A stretch of 64,000 nt of DNA from Allomuricauda sp. NBRC 101325 (GTDB lineage: Bacteria; Bacteroidota; Bacteroidia; Flavobacteriales; Flavobacteriaceae): contig NZ_BSQF01000001.1 of the NCBI RefSeq assembly GCF_030268205.1, positions 912,649 to 976,648 of the forward strand, given 5' to 3'. The position numbers and the translations under genes are program-made. How positions within the stretch are numbered: position 1 is the first letter of the stretch; each line of letters opens with the position of its first letter. Positions 51,674 through 59,668 of the stretch are shown in pieces. The notes beneath the pieces are model-generated. The model was given only the letters and a program-made list of their open reading frames with translations. It made no database searches and was not told where the DNA came from.

Positions 51674-53176
51674 ATGAGCGATAAAGTAAGAGTGCGTTTT
51701 GCCCCCAGCCCAACAGGTCCTTTACATATTGGTGGATTAAGAACTGCCTTGTTCAACTACCTGTTTGCCAAGAAAAACAACGGCGATTTTTTGCTTCGTA
51801 TCGAAGACACCGATCAGAACCGCTACGTGGAAGGTGCTGAACAATATATTATCGACTCATTAAACTGGTGCAATATTCCTTTTGATGAGGGACCTGGAAA
51901 AGAGGGAAATTGTGGTCCTTACCGTCAAAGCGAACGTAAACATCTTTACAAATCTTATGCTCAACAATTGATTGATTCGGGCAACGCATATTATGCTTTT
52001 GATACCGCTGATGCTTTAGATCAACACAGGAAAGATCATGAGGCCAATGGTAAAACTTTTATTTACAATTGGCACAATAGATTAAAGCTGAGCAACTCCC
52101 TTTCCTTATCTGCGGATGAAGTGCAACAAAAATTGGATGCTGGAGAAGATTACGTGATTCGTTTTAAATCTCCTCAGGACAAGACTTTGGTTTTACAAGA
52201 TATTATTCGTGGAGAAATTAAAATAGACACGAACATTTTGGATGATAAAGTGCTGTTTAAAAGCGATGGCATGCCGACCTATCACTTGGCCAATATTGTT
52301 GATGATCATTTGATGGAAATCACCCATGTAATTCGTGGCGAAGAATGGTTGCCGTCCTTGGCCTTACACCAATTACTTTATAATGCTTTTGATTGGAAAG
52401 CTCCACAATTTGCACACTTACCATTGATCATGAAGCCTGTAGGAAAAGGAAAACTGAGCAAACGTGATGGCGAAAAAGGAGGCTTCCCTGTCTTTCCGTT
52501 ATCGTGGAACACTTCAGTAGGATATAAAGAATCTGGCTTTTTTCCAGAAGCAGTCGTTAACTTTTTAGCGCTGTTGGGTTGGAACCCTGGAACGGAACAA
52601 GAAATTTTCACTCTTGAAGAACTTATTGAATCGTTTAGCTTAGAACGAGTTAACAGATCTGGGGCCCGTTTTGACCCAGAAAAAAACAATTGGTATAATC
52701 AGCAATGGTTACAAAAGAAAACTGACGCTGAATTAGCCAAAATCTTTTCAGAAGACCTTAAAGAAAAAAACATTTCCGCTGATGTTTCTTTTGTTGAAAC
52801 CGTAGTGGGACTCATTAAAGAAAGAGCAAGTTTTCCTTCTGAGTTTTGGAATTTGAGCGACTACTTTTTTCAAACCCCAAGTGAATACAACGACAAAGCT
52901 GCGAAAAAACAATGGAAAGAAGACACTCCTGAAATCATGGCTAAAGTAGCTACAATTCTTGATGGTATTTCAGATTACACGTCGGCAAATATTGAATCCT
53001 TGGTTAAGGAATGGATTACAGAAAAAGAATTGTCCTTTGGAAAAGTGATGCCTCCACTTCGTTTAATTATTGTCGGCGACATGAAAGGGCCTCATCTGTT
53101 CGACATTTTGGAGCTCATCGGTAAAGAAGAGAGTATTAAACGTATGAAAACTGCTATTTCTACCCTAGCCAATTGA
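51674..53176 (+). CDS. gltX: Glutamyl-tRNA synthetase
   Basis: Charges tRNA(Glu) with glutamate. The 500-residue class I synthetase has the HIGH-type motif PSPTGPLHIGG (10-20), the catalytic RIEDTDQNR, the KMSKS-type GKLSKRDG (about 259-266), and the helical anticodon-binding C-terminus. The length fits. The start at 51674 follows from the -7 element at 51648-51655; seven extra residues from 51653 have no family counterpart. It is alone on the plus strand before the SPFH gene (86 bases). Confidence 0.97.
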   Translation: MSDKVRVRFAPSPTGPLHIGGLRTALFNYLFAKKNNGDFLLRIEDTDQNRYVEGAEQYIIDSLNWCNIPFDEGPGKEGNCGPYRQSERKHLYKSYAQQLIDSGNAYYAFDTADALDQHRKDHEANGKTFIYNWHNRLKLSNSLSLSADEVQQKLDAGEDYVIRFKSPQDKTLVLQDIIRGEIKIDTNILDDKVLFKSDGMPTYHLANIVDDHLMEITHVIRGEEWLPSLALHQLLYNAFDWKAPQFAHLPLIMKPVGKGKLSKRDGEKGGFPVFPLSWNTSVGYKESGFFPEAVVNFLALLGWNPGTEQEIFTLEELIESFSLERVNRSGARFDPEKNNWYNQQWLQKKTDAELAKIFSEDLKEKNISADVSFVETVVGLIKERASFPSEFWNLSDYFFQTPSEYNDKAAKKQWKEDTPEIMAKVATILDGISDYTSANIESLVKEWITEKELSFGKVMPPLRLIIVGDMKGPHLFDILELIGKEESIKRMKTAISTLAN

Positions 53177-53262
53177 TGGATGTGTAACATTAATTGACGA
53201 ATGGCGACTTATAGTGTGCGAGAGTTTCGTAATTTCCATTTCTAACATAAAATCTAAACACT

Positions 53263-54192
53263 ATGGGCAACTATTTATTTATACCTATTCTTTTTTTAGC
53301 GCTTGTAATTCTTTTCAAGTTCTTTTTTATCGTAAAACAACAGACCGCTGTAGTAATCGAGCGATTTGGACGTTTTCAGAGTATCCGTAATTCTGGATTA
53401 CAAATGAAAATCCCATTGGTTGATCGTATAGCTGGTCGTTTAAGTCTAAAGATTCAACAGTTGGATGTAATTGTTGAGACCAAAACCCTGGACGATGTAT
53501 TTGTAAAACTGAAAGTTTCTGTTCAGTATGTGGTCATCCGCGATAAAGTATACGAAGCTTTTTACAAATTGGAATACCCACATGATCAGATTACTTCCTA
53601 TGTTTTTGATGTGGTTCGTGCCGAAGTTCCCAAAATGAAATTGGATGATGTCTTCGTTAAAAAAGATGACATTGCCATCGCAGTAAAAGCTGAATTACAA
53701 GATGCCATGTTGGAATATGGATACGATATCATTAAAACTTTGGTTACTGATATAGATCCAGATGCACAAGTAAAAGCGGCAATGAACCGAATCAATGCTT
53801 CGGAGCGTGAGAAAATTGCTGCTCAATTCGAAGGTGATGCACAACGTATCTTAATTGTAGAAAAAGCAAAAGCCGAAGCGGAAAGCAAAAGACTTCAAGG
53901 TCAGGGTATTGCAGACCAGCGAAGAGAAATTGCTCGTGGATTGGAAGAGTCCGTGGAAGTATTGAACAAGGTGGGCATCAACTCACAGGAAGCATCTGCT
54001 CTTATAGTAGTTACCCAACATTATGATACACTACAAGCCATTGGTGAGGAAACAAACACAAATTTAATTCTACTCCCCAATTCACCACAAGCCGGAAGTG
54101 ATATGCTGAACAATATGGTGGCTTCATTTACGGCGAGCAACCAAATTGGGGAAGCTATGAAGAAACAACAAAACAAGAAAAAAGACCAATAA
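53263..54192 (+). CDS. SPFH/band 7 (stomatin-like, paraslipin) membrane protein
   Basis: A 309-residue protein with one N-terminal membrane helix (about 3-23) and an SPFH domain (about 24-200): TAVVIERFGRF, SLKIQQLDVIVETKT, YVFDVVRAEVPKMKLDDVF. A coiled coil with the ASEREKIAAQFEGDAQRI segment and AEAESKRLQGQG (about 190-225) follows, then a lysine-rich tail. Such proteins form ring-like oligomers in membranes and tie to proteases and lipid domains. It resembles QmcA/HflK relatives, but which is unclear. It ends with a strong terminator. Confidence 0.9.
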   Translation: MGNYLFIPILFLALVILFKFFFIVKQQTAVVIERFGRFQSIRNSGLQMKIPLVDRIAGRLSLKIQQLDVIVETKTLDDVFVKLKVSVQYVVIRDKVYEAFYKLEYPHDQITSYVFDVVRAEVPKMKLDDVFVKKDDIAIAVKAELQDAMLEYGYDIIKTLVTDIDPDAQVKAAMNRINASEREKIAAQFEGDAQRILIVEKAKAEAESKRLQGQGIADQRREIARGLEESVEVLNKVGINSQEASALIVVTQHYDTLQAIGEETNTNLILLPNSPQAGSDMLNNMVASFTASNQIGEAMKKQQNKKKDQ

Positions 54193-54200
54193 ATAAAATA

Positions 54201-54226
54201 AGGGCCCTGATTACAGGGCCCTTTTT
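54201..54226 (+). terminator. Terminator after the SPFH gene
   Basis: AGGGCCCTG pairs with CAGGGCCCT around ATTA (54201-54222), followed by TTTT. Nine bases after the stop codon. Confidence 0.88.
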
Positions 54227-54244
54227 AATTGAGTTGGTAACCGG

Positions 54245-54460
54245 TCAATTAAATTTCTTGATCAATTTTTTAGCAACCACAGAGATTGCAATCTTTTGGA
54301 TTAGCGGTGCCAGTCCACCCAAAATGTTCACCGGATAGAGTTCCTTTTTGGTATTCTGAACAGCCAACTTTAATTTCTCTTCTCGAATTTGACGTTTCAA
54401 TTTCAAGACTTTAAGATCGTGGTCTATTTCCTCAAAAGAAGTGTATCGTTTTTGTATCAT
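54245..54460 (-). CDS. DUF6327 family small protein
   Basis: A 71-residue protein: a charged N-terminal helix (about 8-45, [26 protein letters not shown]) and a short hydrophobic C-terminal part (about 47-66) ending in basic residues. It matches the flavobacterial family DUF6327. It overlaps the holin-like gene by four bases (ATGA). It forms a three-gene unit with the holin-like and YtxH-type proteins, a set linked in related genomes to envelope stress (inference). Probably membrane-associated. Confidence 0.75.
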   Translation of the reverse strand: MIQKRYTSFEEIDHDLKVLKLKRQIREEKLKLAVQNTKKELYPVNILGGLAPLIQKIAISVVAKKLIKKFN

Positions 54461-54807
54461 AACACATCAAAATAGAAATCTGAAAACTTCTTCAACAATG
54501 GTTTTTCAATCTTCCTTCTCATTAGATAAAGTAAGATTCCGATAAAGAGGTAAAATCCCCCACCGATCAAAAATCCCAATGCTGTATTATTTAATAATTG
54601 CCCCATTTTAAAAATTGCAGCTAAAGAAAGGAACAGTAGCGCCAAGGCAATGGCACTTCCAACCAAAAACAGTTTGGCGGCCACAGTAATCCCCTGCATC
54701 ATGGACCTAAAACTTTTCAGTCTGTAAAAGTCCAAGCTCTCATTCACATATGCTTTGCCATTTTCCTCGGCCTCTTTTATCTGTTCATTTAATTCTTCAA
54801 AAGCCAT
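54457..54807 (-). CDS. Phage holin-like membrane protein (DUF1469-like)
   Basis: A 116-residue protein with two transmembrane helices (about 39-60 and 70-92), a helical N-terminal part ([28 protein letters not shown]) and a short basic C-terminal tail. It belongs to the putative actinobacterial holin-X/DUF1469 type, called holin-like by fold only; no lysis role is implied, and there are no phage genes nearby. Lies three bases after the YtxH-type gene and overlaps DUF6327 by four bases, so the three are one operon. Confidence 0.78.
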   Translation of the reverse strand: MAFEELNEQIKEAEENGKAYVNESLDFYRLKSFRSMMQGITVAAKLFLVGSAIALALLFLSLAAIFKMGQLLNNTALGFLIGGGFYLFIGILLYLMRRKIEKPLLKKFSDFYFDVL

Positions 54808-54810
54808 GTT

Positions 54811-55140
54811 TTATTTTTGAAGTTGAGCATTTTTTTCTCTAAGGTCTTCCAACTTTCTTTCCAAGGCAACAATAATATCATCTGCCTTATAACTCATGTC
54901 TGAAAGTGTATCCTCAAGTTTTGCTTCGAACTCAATCTTTTTAGCTTCAGCGGATTTATGAAAATCGTCCTTAGCATTTGTGATAGACTTTGCAATGTCG
55001 TCCTTCGCTTTGATTGCAGACTTTTTAATTTTCTTTCTGGTTTTATTTCCTTTATCGGGTGCATAAAGAATTCCAACTCCTGCTCCAACAATTGCTCCAG
55101 TTACTAATGCGGTTAAAACATTTCCTGTATTATTTGACAT
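54811..55140 (-). CDS. YtxH domain-containing protein
   Basis: A 109-residue protein with a short hydrophobic helix near the start (about 8-26, LTALVTGAIVGAGVGILYAP), the YtxH hallmark APDKGNKTRKKI, then a long amphipathic helix to the end. YtxH proteins are general-stress envelope proteins of unclear function. It begins the minus-strand operon with the holin-like and DUF6327 genes. A -7 element lies 84 bases upstream. Confidence 0.83.
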   Translation of the reverse strand: MSNNTGNVLTALVTGAIVGAGVGILYAPDKGNKTRKKIKKSAIKAKDDIAKSITNAKDDFHKSAEAKKIEFEAKLEDTLSDMSYKADDIIVALERKLEDLREKNAQLQK

Positions 55141-55223
55141 AATGTTTAGATTTTAAATTAGACTTCAGTTAAAATTGAAGGAGAATTGATTTAAGAAAAA
55201 GTCCTTGCTCCAACAATTCATAT

Positions 55224-55231
55224 CAAAATTA
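55224..55231 (-). promoter_or_regulatory. -7 element upstream of the YtxH-type gene
   Basis: The minus strand reads TAATTTTG, an exact TAnnTTTG, 84 bases before the ATG at 55140. No -33 TTG at the usual spacing. Confidence 0.38.
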
Positions 55232-55376
55232 CCCACAGAACGTAGGGTTCTTTGATTCATTTGCTCTAAACCTTAACGCTGAAGCTAAACTTTCACTAAA
55301 TATTAAGAATTAAGCCCGCTATGGAAGTTTTATCTATCAAAGGGAACAATCACATTGCCCCAAAAAGATATTCGCT

Positions 55377-55403
55377 AAAAAAGCGCCCTAGAGAGCGCTT
55401 TTT
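55377..55403 (-). terminator. Terminator after glnS
   Basis: On the minus strand AAAAAGCGC pairs with GCGCTTTTT around an eight-base loop, with a T-run after it. It begins about 48 bases after the glnS stop. The stem is A/T-flanked on both sides, so it could also work on the plus strand. Confidence 0.78.
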
Positions 55404-55451
55404 ATAAATAATATATATGGTTTTCCTAAAAGAAAATAAGAAATACCTATT

Positions 55452-57137
55452 CTAGTTTTTGTCCTCCAATTTGGCCCAAGTATCCCTTAACCCAACAGTT
55501 CTATTAAAAACTAAATTTTGTGTTGATGAATCTTTGTCCACATTAAAATAGCCTAAACGTTGAAATTGGAAAACATCCCCAACTTTTACATCTTGTAAAC
55601 TTGGTTCTAAATATCCTGTAACTTTTTGAAGGGAATCTGGATTTACAAATTCCATAAAATCCTTTTCTTTATTTCCATCTGGATTTGCTTCTGAAAAAAG
55701 ACGATCATATAGTCGAACTTCAGCTGTAATGGCATGTGGAATTGAAACCCAATGCAATGTACCCTTCACTTTACGCAAACTTTCTTCGGTACCTGATCCA
55801 CTTTTACTTTTTGGGTCATACGTACATTGTACCTCTACTACATTACCGTCTTCATCTTTGGTACAGCTTTCGGCTTTGATGATGTAACCATTTTTCAATC
55901 GCACTTCTCCTCCTAATTTCAATCGGAAGAATTTACGGTTTGCTTCCTCCCTAAAGTCCTCTTGTTCAATGTATATTTCTCTTGAAAAAGGAACTTTACG
56001 GCTGCCTGCAGCTTCATCTTCAGGATTGTTTTCAGCATCCAACCACTCCTCTGCTCCCTCTTCATAATTGGTAATTACCACCTTTAATGGGTCAAGTACC
56101 GCCATTACCCTGGGAGCAATTTTATTTAAATGATCACGAACATGGAATTCCAATAGTGAAACATCAACTACATTTTCACGCTTGGCAATACCTATCGTAT
56201 CGGCAAAATTTCTTATGGATTCTGGGGTATACCCTCTTCTCCGCAATCCCGAAATAGTTGGCATACGTGGATCGTCCCATCCAGAAACTACTCCACTTTC
56301 AACCAACTGTAGCAATTTACGCTTGCTTACAACGGTATGGCTCAGGTTTCTACGGGCAAATTCACGCTGTTTCGGGCGCAATTTATTTGTAGATACCAAT
56401 TGGTCCAAAAACCAATCATAAAGCTCGCGGTGCGGTAAAAACTCCAGTGTACACAAGGAGTGGGATACTTGTTCTATATAATCACTTTCCCCGTGCGTCC
56501 AATCGTACATTGGATAAATACACCAATCGGTATTTGTTCTGTGGTGCGGTTTGTGCAAAATACGATACATTACAGGATCGCGCATCAGCATATTGGACGA
56601 TGCCATATTGATTTTTGCCCTGAGTACATGCTCTCCTTCTTTGAAATCCCCATTCTTCATCCCCTCAAAAAGTGTCATGTTTTCTTCAACAGAACGATTT
56701 CTATAGGGGCTTTCTTTTCCTGGTTCGGTTGGCGTTCCTTTTTGGGACGCAATTTGCTCAGAAGTTTGGCTATCCACATAGGCTTTTCCTTCCTTAATCA
56801 ATTGAATCGCCCAATCATAAAGCTGTTGAAAGTAGTCCGATGCATAACACTCTGTATCCCATTGAAATCCAAGCCATTCAACATCTCTCTTAATGGCGTC
56901 AACATATTCCTTTTCTTCCTTCGCTGGATTGGTGTCGTCGAATCTTAGGTTAACAGGTGCGTTATAACGTAAACCCAAACCAAAATTCAAACAAATAGAA
57001 CTGGCATGACCAATGTGCAAATAGCCATTTGGTTCAGGGGGAAAACGAAACCGAAGCTCGTCCTTTTTGTACCCTTTGGTAAGGTCCTCCTCAATGATGT
57101 GCTCTATAAAATTCAACGATTTAACTTCTTCCGACAT
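55452..57137 (-). CDS. glnS: Glutaminyl-tRNA synthetase
   Basis: Charges tRNA(Gln) with glutamine. The 561-residue class I enzyme has the HIGH motif PPEPNGYLHIGHASS (about 33-47), RFDDTNPAKEE, the KMSKS-type VVSKRKL (about 268-274), and two C-terminal beta-barrel anticodon domains with YFNVDKDS and FNRTVGLRD. Start and length match the family. The presence of GlnS here, beside GltX 4 kb away, indicates direct charging rather than transamidation for Gln (inference). A -7 element lies 17 bases upstream. Confidence 0.97.
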   Translation of the reverse strand: MSEEVKSLNFIEHIIEEDLTKGYKKDELRFRFPPEPNGYLHIGHASSICLNFGLGLRYNAPVNLRFDDTNPAKEEKEYVDAIKRDVEWLGFQWDTECYASDYFQQLYDWAIQLIKEGKAYVDSQTSEQIASQKGTPTEPGKESPYRNRSVEENMTLFEGMKNGDFKEGEHVLRAKINMASSNMLMRDPVMYRILHKPHHRTNTDWCIYPMYDWTHGESDYIEQVSHSLCTLEFLPHRELYDWFLDQLVSTNKLRPKQREFARRNLSHTVVSKRKLLQLVESGVVSGWDDPRMPTISGLRRRGYTPESIRNFADTIGIAKRENVVDVSLLEFHVRDHLNKIAPRVMAVLDPLKVVITNYEEGAEEWLDAENNPEDEAAGSRKVPFSREIYIEQEDFREEANRKFFRLKLGGEVRLKNGYIIKAESCTKDEDGNVVEVQCTYDPKSKSGSGTEESLRKVKGTLHWVSIPHAITAEVRLYDRLFSEANPDGNKEKDFMEFVNPDSLQKVTGYLEPSLQDVKVGDVFQFQRLGYFNVDKDSSTQNLVFNRTVGLRDTWAKLEDKN

Positions 57138-57154
57138 ACCTAAAATTTGATGCG

Positions 57155-57162
57155 CAAATGTA
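57155..57162 (-). promoter_or_regulatory. -7 element of glnS
   Basis: The minus strand reads TACATTTG, an exact TAnnTTTG, 17 bases before the ATG at 57137. No -33 TTG at the usual spacing. Confidence 0.45.
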
Positions 57163-57230
57163 GTAAAATACCACGTTCCTAGCTACTTTTCACGATATCG
57201 CGTATACAAACTAGTGCATTTCACAACACT

Positions 57231-57258
57231 TTTGGGTTAGGCTACAACAATATCTTTC
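57231..57258 (+). promoter_or_regulatory. Possible promoter of the T9SS surface cluster
   Basis: TTTG (57231-57234), a 16-base spacer, then TATCTTTC (57251-57258), one mismatch from TAnnTTTG. It would give a leader of about 140 bases before ATG 57404. Weak. Confidence 0.28.
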
Positions 57259-57403
57259 CCTTGGCCCAAAATAACGACATATTTGTTATTGAATACTATA
57301 TGAAAAAGAGGCGCCTCAAAAGGGTCTCACTGAACTAATTACAATTAAGGGGCACAAAACTAACAGGGCTATTTGGCCCATAACCTCTTAAAAACTAACT
57401 GTG

Positions 57404-59662
57404 ATGAAAAAACTTTGTTCAACATATAGCATTCTGGTACTGGCCATCGCCTTTGTGCTTGTTGGTACGTTTAACGCCCAAGCACAGGTGCTTTATCAAC
57501 CTGTTCCTGCTGACAACCCCAACCTTGCCGGTAACTCTGCATGGACTGCGGCTTGTGCCTCCAGTGGTTTTAACGAATACTTTGTGAACTTTAGATGGGA
57601 TCCGCCAATAGTTGGTTCCGATAATGAGTTCATTTTGGAACTTTCCGATGCGAACGGATACTTCGCTTCTCCTACCGAATTGGCTCGAGTAAGCGATAAA
57701 AATGGAACTTTCGATTTCGAATTTGAATTTGCGTTGCCAACAGATACGCGTGGCGAAAACTTCAAGTTTAGAGTAAGAAGTACCTCTCCGGCCAAGACAA
57801 GCCCAGCGTCTGAGCCATTCTCTATGTACTTTATTGACTACAACTATCCGTTGTTGATCAGTGAAAATGGTAGCGGAAGTATTCCAAATGGTGGTCTGAT
57901 TCAATTGTGCGGCGGAGGTTCAGTAACTCTTAAGCCTCATAACATTCCAAATGCAAATACGTACATATACAACTGGTACCGCAGTGGTACTCTTTTGGCC
58001 GAAAAATCAGAAAGCATCACAGTTTCTGAACCAGGCATGTACTATGTTGAATTGGATTACGGAGATTGCTCAGGCTCGGCCAACACTTTATCCAACACCA
58101 TAGAAATCAGTACAGGTACAAGTTCAGGATTGGCAATTAATGGGGCTTCCAATATTGAGATTTGCCCAGGAGAAACCCACCAACTTGAGGCAAATATTTC
58201 TGGTTTAGGACTAACCTATACTTGGTACAAAGATGGTTCTGTAGTTAGTGGACCTACTGTAGATGCCAGTACTTATACCGTTGACGCCAGTATCAACGGT
58301 TTTGAAGGTTCTTATGCGGTAGAGGTAGATGGTGCCAATACATGTAAGGAATTGTCGGAAGCTGTAACTGTTTCCAGTCCAGGTTCTTTCGATGTTACAT
58401 TGAACAATGAACAAAATATAGTGTTGTTGCCGTCTCAGACAAAAACATTATCTGTAGCAACAACTGCTAATACTCCAGTTTATCAGTGGTTTAAAAATGG
58501 AAGTGCAATTGCCGAGGCAACCAGCAGTTCTTTGGTAATCAATAGTGTAGGAGAGTACTACGTAGAGGTTACCGATAATGGTAGTGTTTGTGCCGCTGCA
58601 CCTTTAAGTTCTGAAACCACAACCGTTGTTGCTCCAGAATCCTTTGAATTTGTTATTGAAATCATTGGTTCTTACGCCACTTGTGAAAATACGGATGCAA
58701 CCTTGAGCCTGTCTATTATCAATGCGGTAGGAAGCAATGGTTCTAAAACCAATGTAACCTCTGAATTACAAAATTCTTTTGCCTACCAATGGCAGTTTGA
58801 TGGTGCTCCTATGGCAGGTGAAACCTCAAAAACCATTACAGTTTCAAGTCAAGAAGAAAATGGAGGATATATATTAAAAGGTACAATTGATTCGTTTAAC
58901 GCCACTTCCAACAACCTACAAATTAAGCTGGCTTCCAACGAAACTTTGACCATTTCATCCAACGGAACAGTGTATTGTGATGGTGGAGATGCTGTCGTAT
59001 TGAGCACAGCCAAAGACCTTACAAATGAATCATTTAGCTGGAAAAAAGATGGGGTTGCCCTTGCCTCCACTTCAGAAGCTTTGACCATTGGCGAACCAGG
59101 CGTTTACCAATTGGTTATCGACACCAACGAATGTCCGGTTGTATCCAACGAAATTACTATCCAAGCCTTTGATGAATCCTTATTGGTCTTGGATAACTCA
59201 GAAAATATCATCCTTGTTGAAGGAGATTCCCAAACCTTAACCGCCAGTGGTGCCAGCTCTTATGAGTGGTACGATGCTGGCAACAACCTTATCTCAAATT
59301 CTAACACATACAACTTCCAAGAAGAGGGAGAGTATTTGTTGGTTGCTAGCTTCGGTACGTGTACCATTAGCAAGATAATCACTGTAACCTACAGGGATAT
59401 GTTTGCGATACCCAATGTTATTACCGCCAATGGCGACGGTATTAACGATTTATGGGTGTTGCCAAATACATATTCCAGAGACCCTAATGTTCTCGTTACC
59501 ATTTTTAATGAGAGGGGAGAACAAATTTTTAGCCAATCAGGTTATGAAAACAATTGGCCTCAATCCACCACAACATTTAACAAACAAAGCATGATTTTCT
59601 ATTACAAGATCACGCGCGGTGGTAGAAGCCTTAAACAAGGTACCATTACGGTTATCAAATAA
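57404..59662 (+). CDS. Secreted Ig-like protein with gliding-motility-associated (type B T9SS) C-terminus
   Basis: A 752-residue exported protein. A signal peptide (about 1-28, ending NAQA) is followed by a beta-sandwich and about six Ig/PKD-like domains, each with a Y-x-W core such as YNWYRSG, YTWYKDG, YQWFKNG, YQWQFDG, FSWKKDG and YEWYDAG. The C-terminal 85 residues, beginning FAIPNVITANGDGINDLWV and ending GTITVIK, are the type B T9SS sorting domain (TIGR04131). The protein is expected to cross the outer membrane by T9SS and stay at the surface or be released with help from a PorP/SprF partner, which is encoded next, six bases away. ATG 57404 is preferred over the GTG at 57401. Confidence 0.88.
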   Translation: MKKLCSTYSILVLAIAFVLVGTFNAQAQVLYQPVPADNPNLAGNSAWTAACASSGFNEYFVNFRWDPPIVGSDNEFILELSDANGYFASPTELARVSDKNGTFDFEFEFALPTDTRGENFKFRVRSTSPAKTSPASEPFSMYFIDYNYPLLISENGSGSIPNGGLIQLCGGGSVTLKPHNIPNANTYIYNWYRSGTLLAEKSESITVSEPGMYYVELDYGDCSGSANTLSNTIEISTGTSSGLAINGASNIEICPGETHQLEANISGLGLTYTWYKDGSVVSGPTVDASTYTVDASINGFEGSYAVEVDGANTCKELSEAVTVSSPGSFDVTLNNEQNIVLLPSQTKTLSVATTANTPVYQWFKNGSAIAEATSSSLVINSVGEYYVEVTDNGSVCAAAPLSSETTTVVAPESFEFVIEIIGSYATCENTDATLSLSIINAVGSNGSKTNVTSELQNSFAYQWQFDGAPMAGETSKTITVSSQEENGGYILKGTIDSFNATSNNLQIKLASNETLTISSNGTVYCDGGDAVVLSTAKDLTNESFSWKKDGVALASTSEALTIGEPGVYQLVIDTNECPVVSNEITIQAFDESLLVLDNSENIILVEGDSQTLTASGASSYEWYDAGNNLISNSNTYNFQEEGEYLLVASFGTCTISKIITVTYRDMFAIPNVITANGDGINDLWVLPNTYSRDPNVLVTIFNERGEQIFSQSGYENNWPQSTTTFNKQSMIFYYKITRGGRSLKQGTITVIK

Positions 59663-59668
59663 ACAGCG

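Larger units (their letters stand above)
55141..55451. other. Intergenic stretch between ytxH-type gene and glnS
   Basis: This 311-base gap holds no gene that I can support. It contains a -7 element for the YtxH-type gene (55224-55231) and a terminator for glnS (55377-55403). The remainder is plain AT-rich DNA. Confidence 0.7.

Noticed and set aside
54457..54807. Holin-like gene as a sign of a prophage
   Set aside because: The neighbours are YtxH-type and DUF6327 envelope genes; there are no integrase, capsid or lysis genes. The name reflects fold only.
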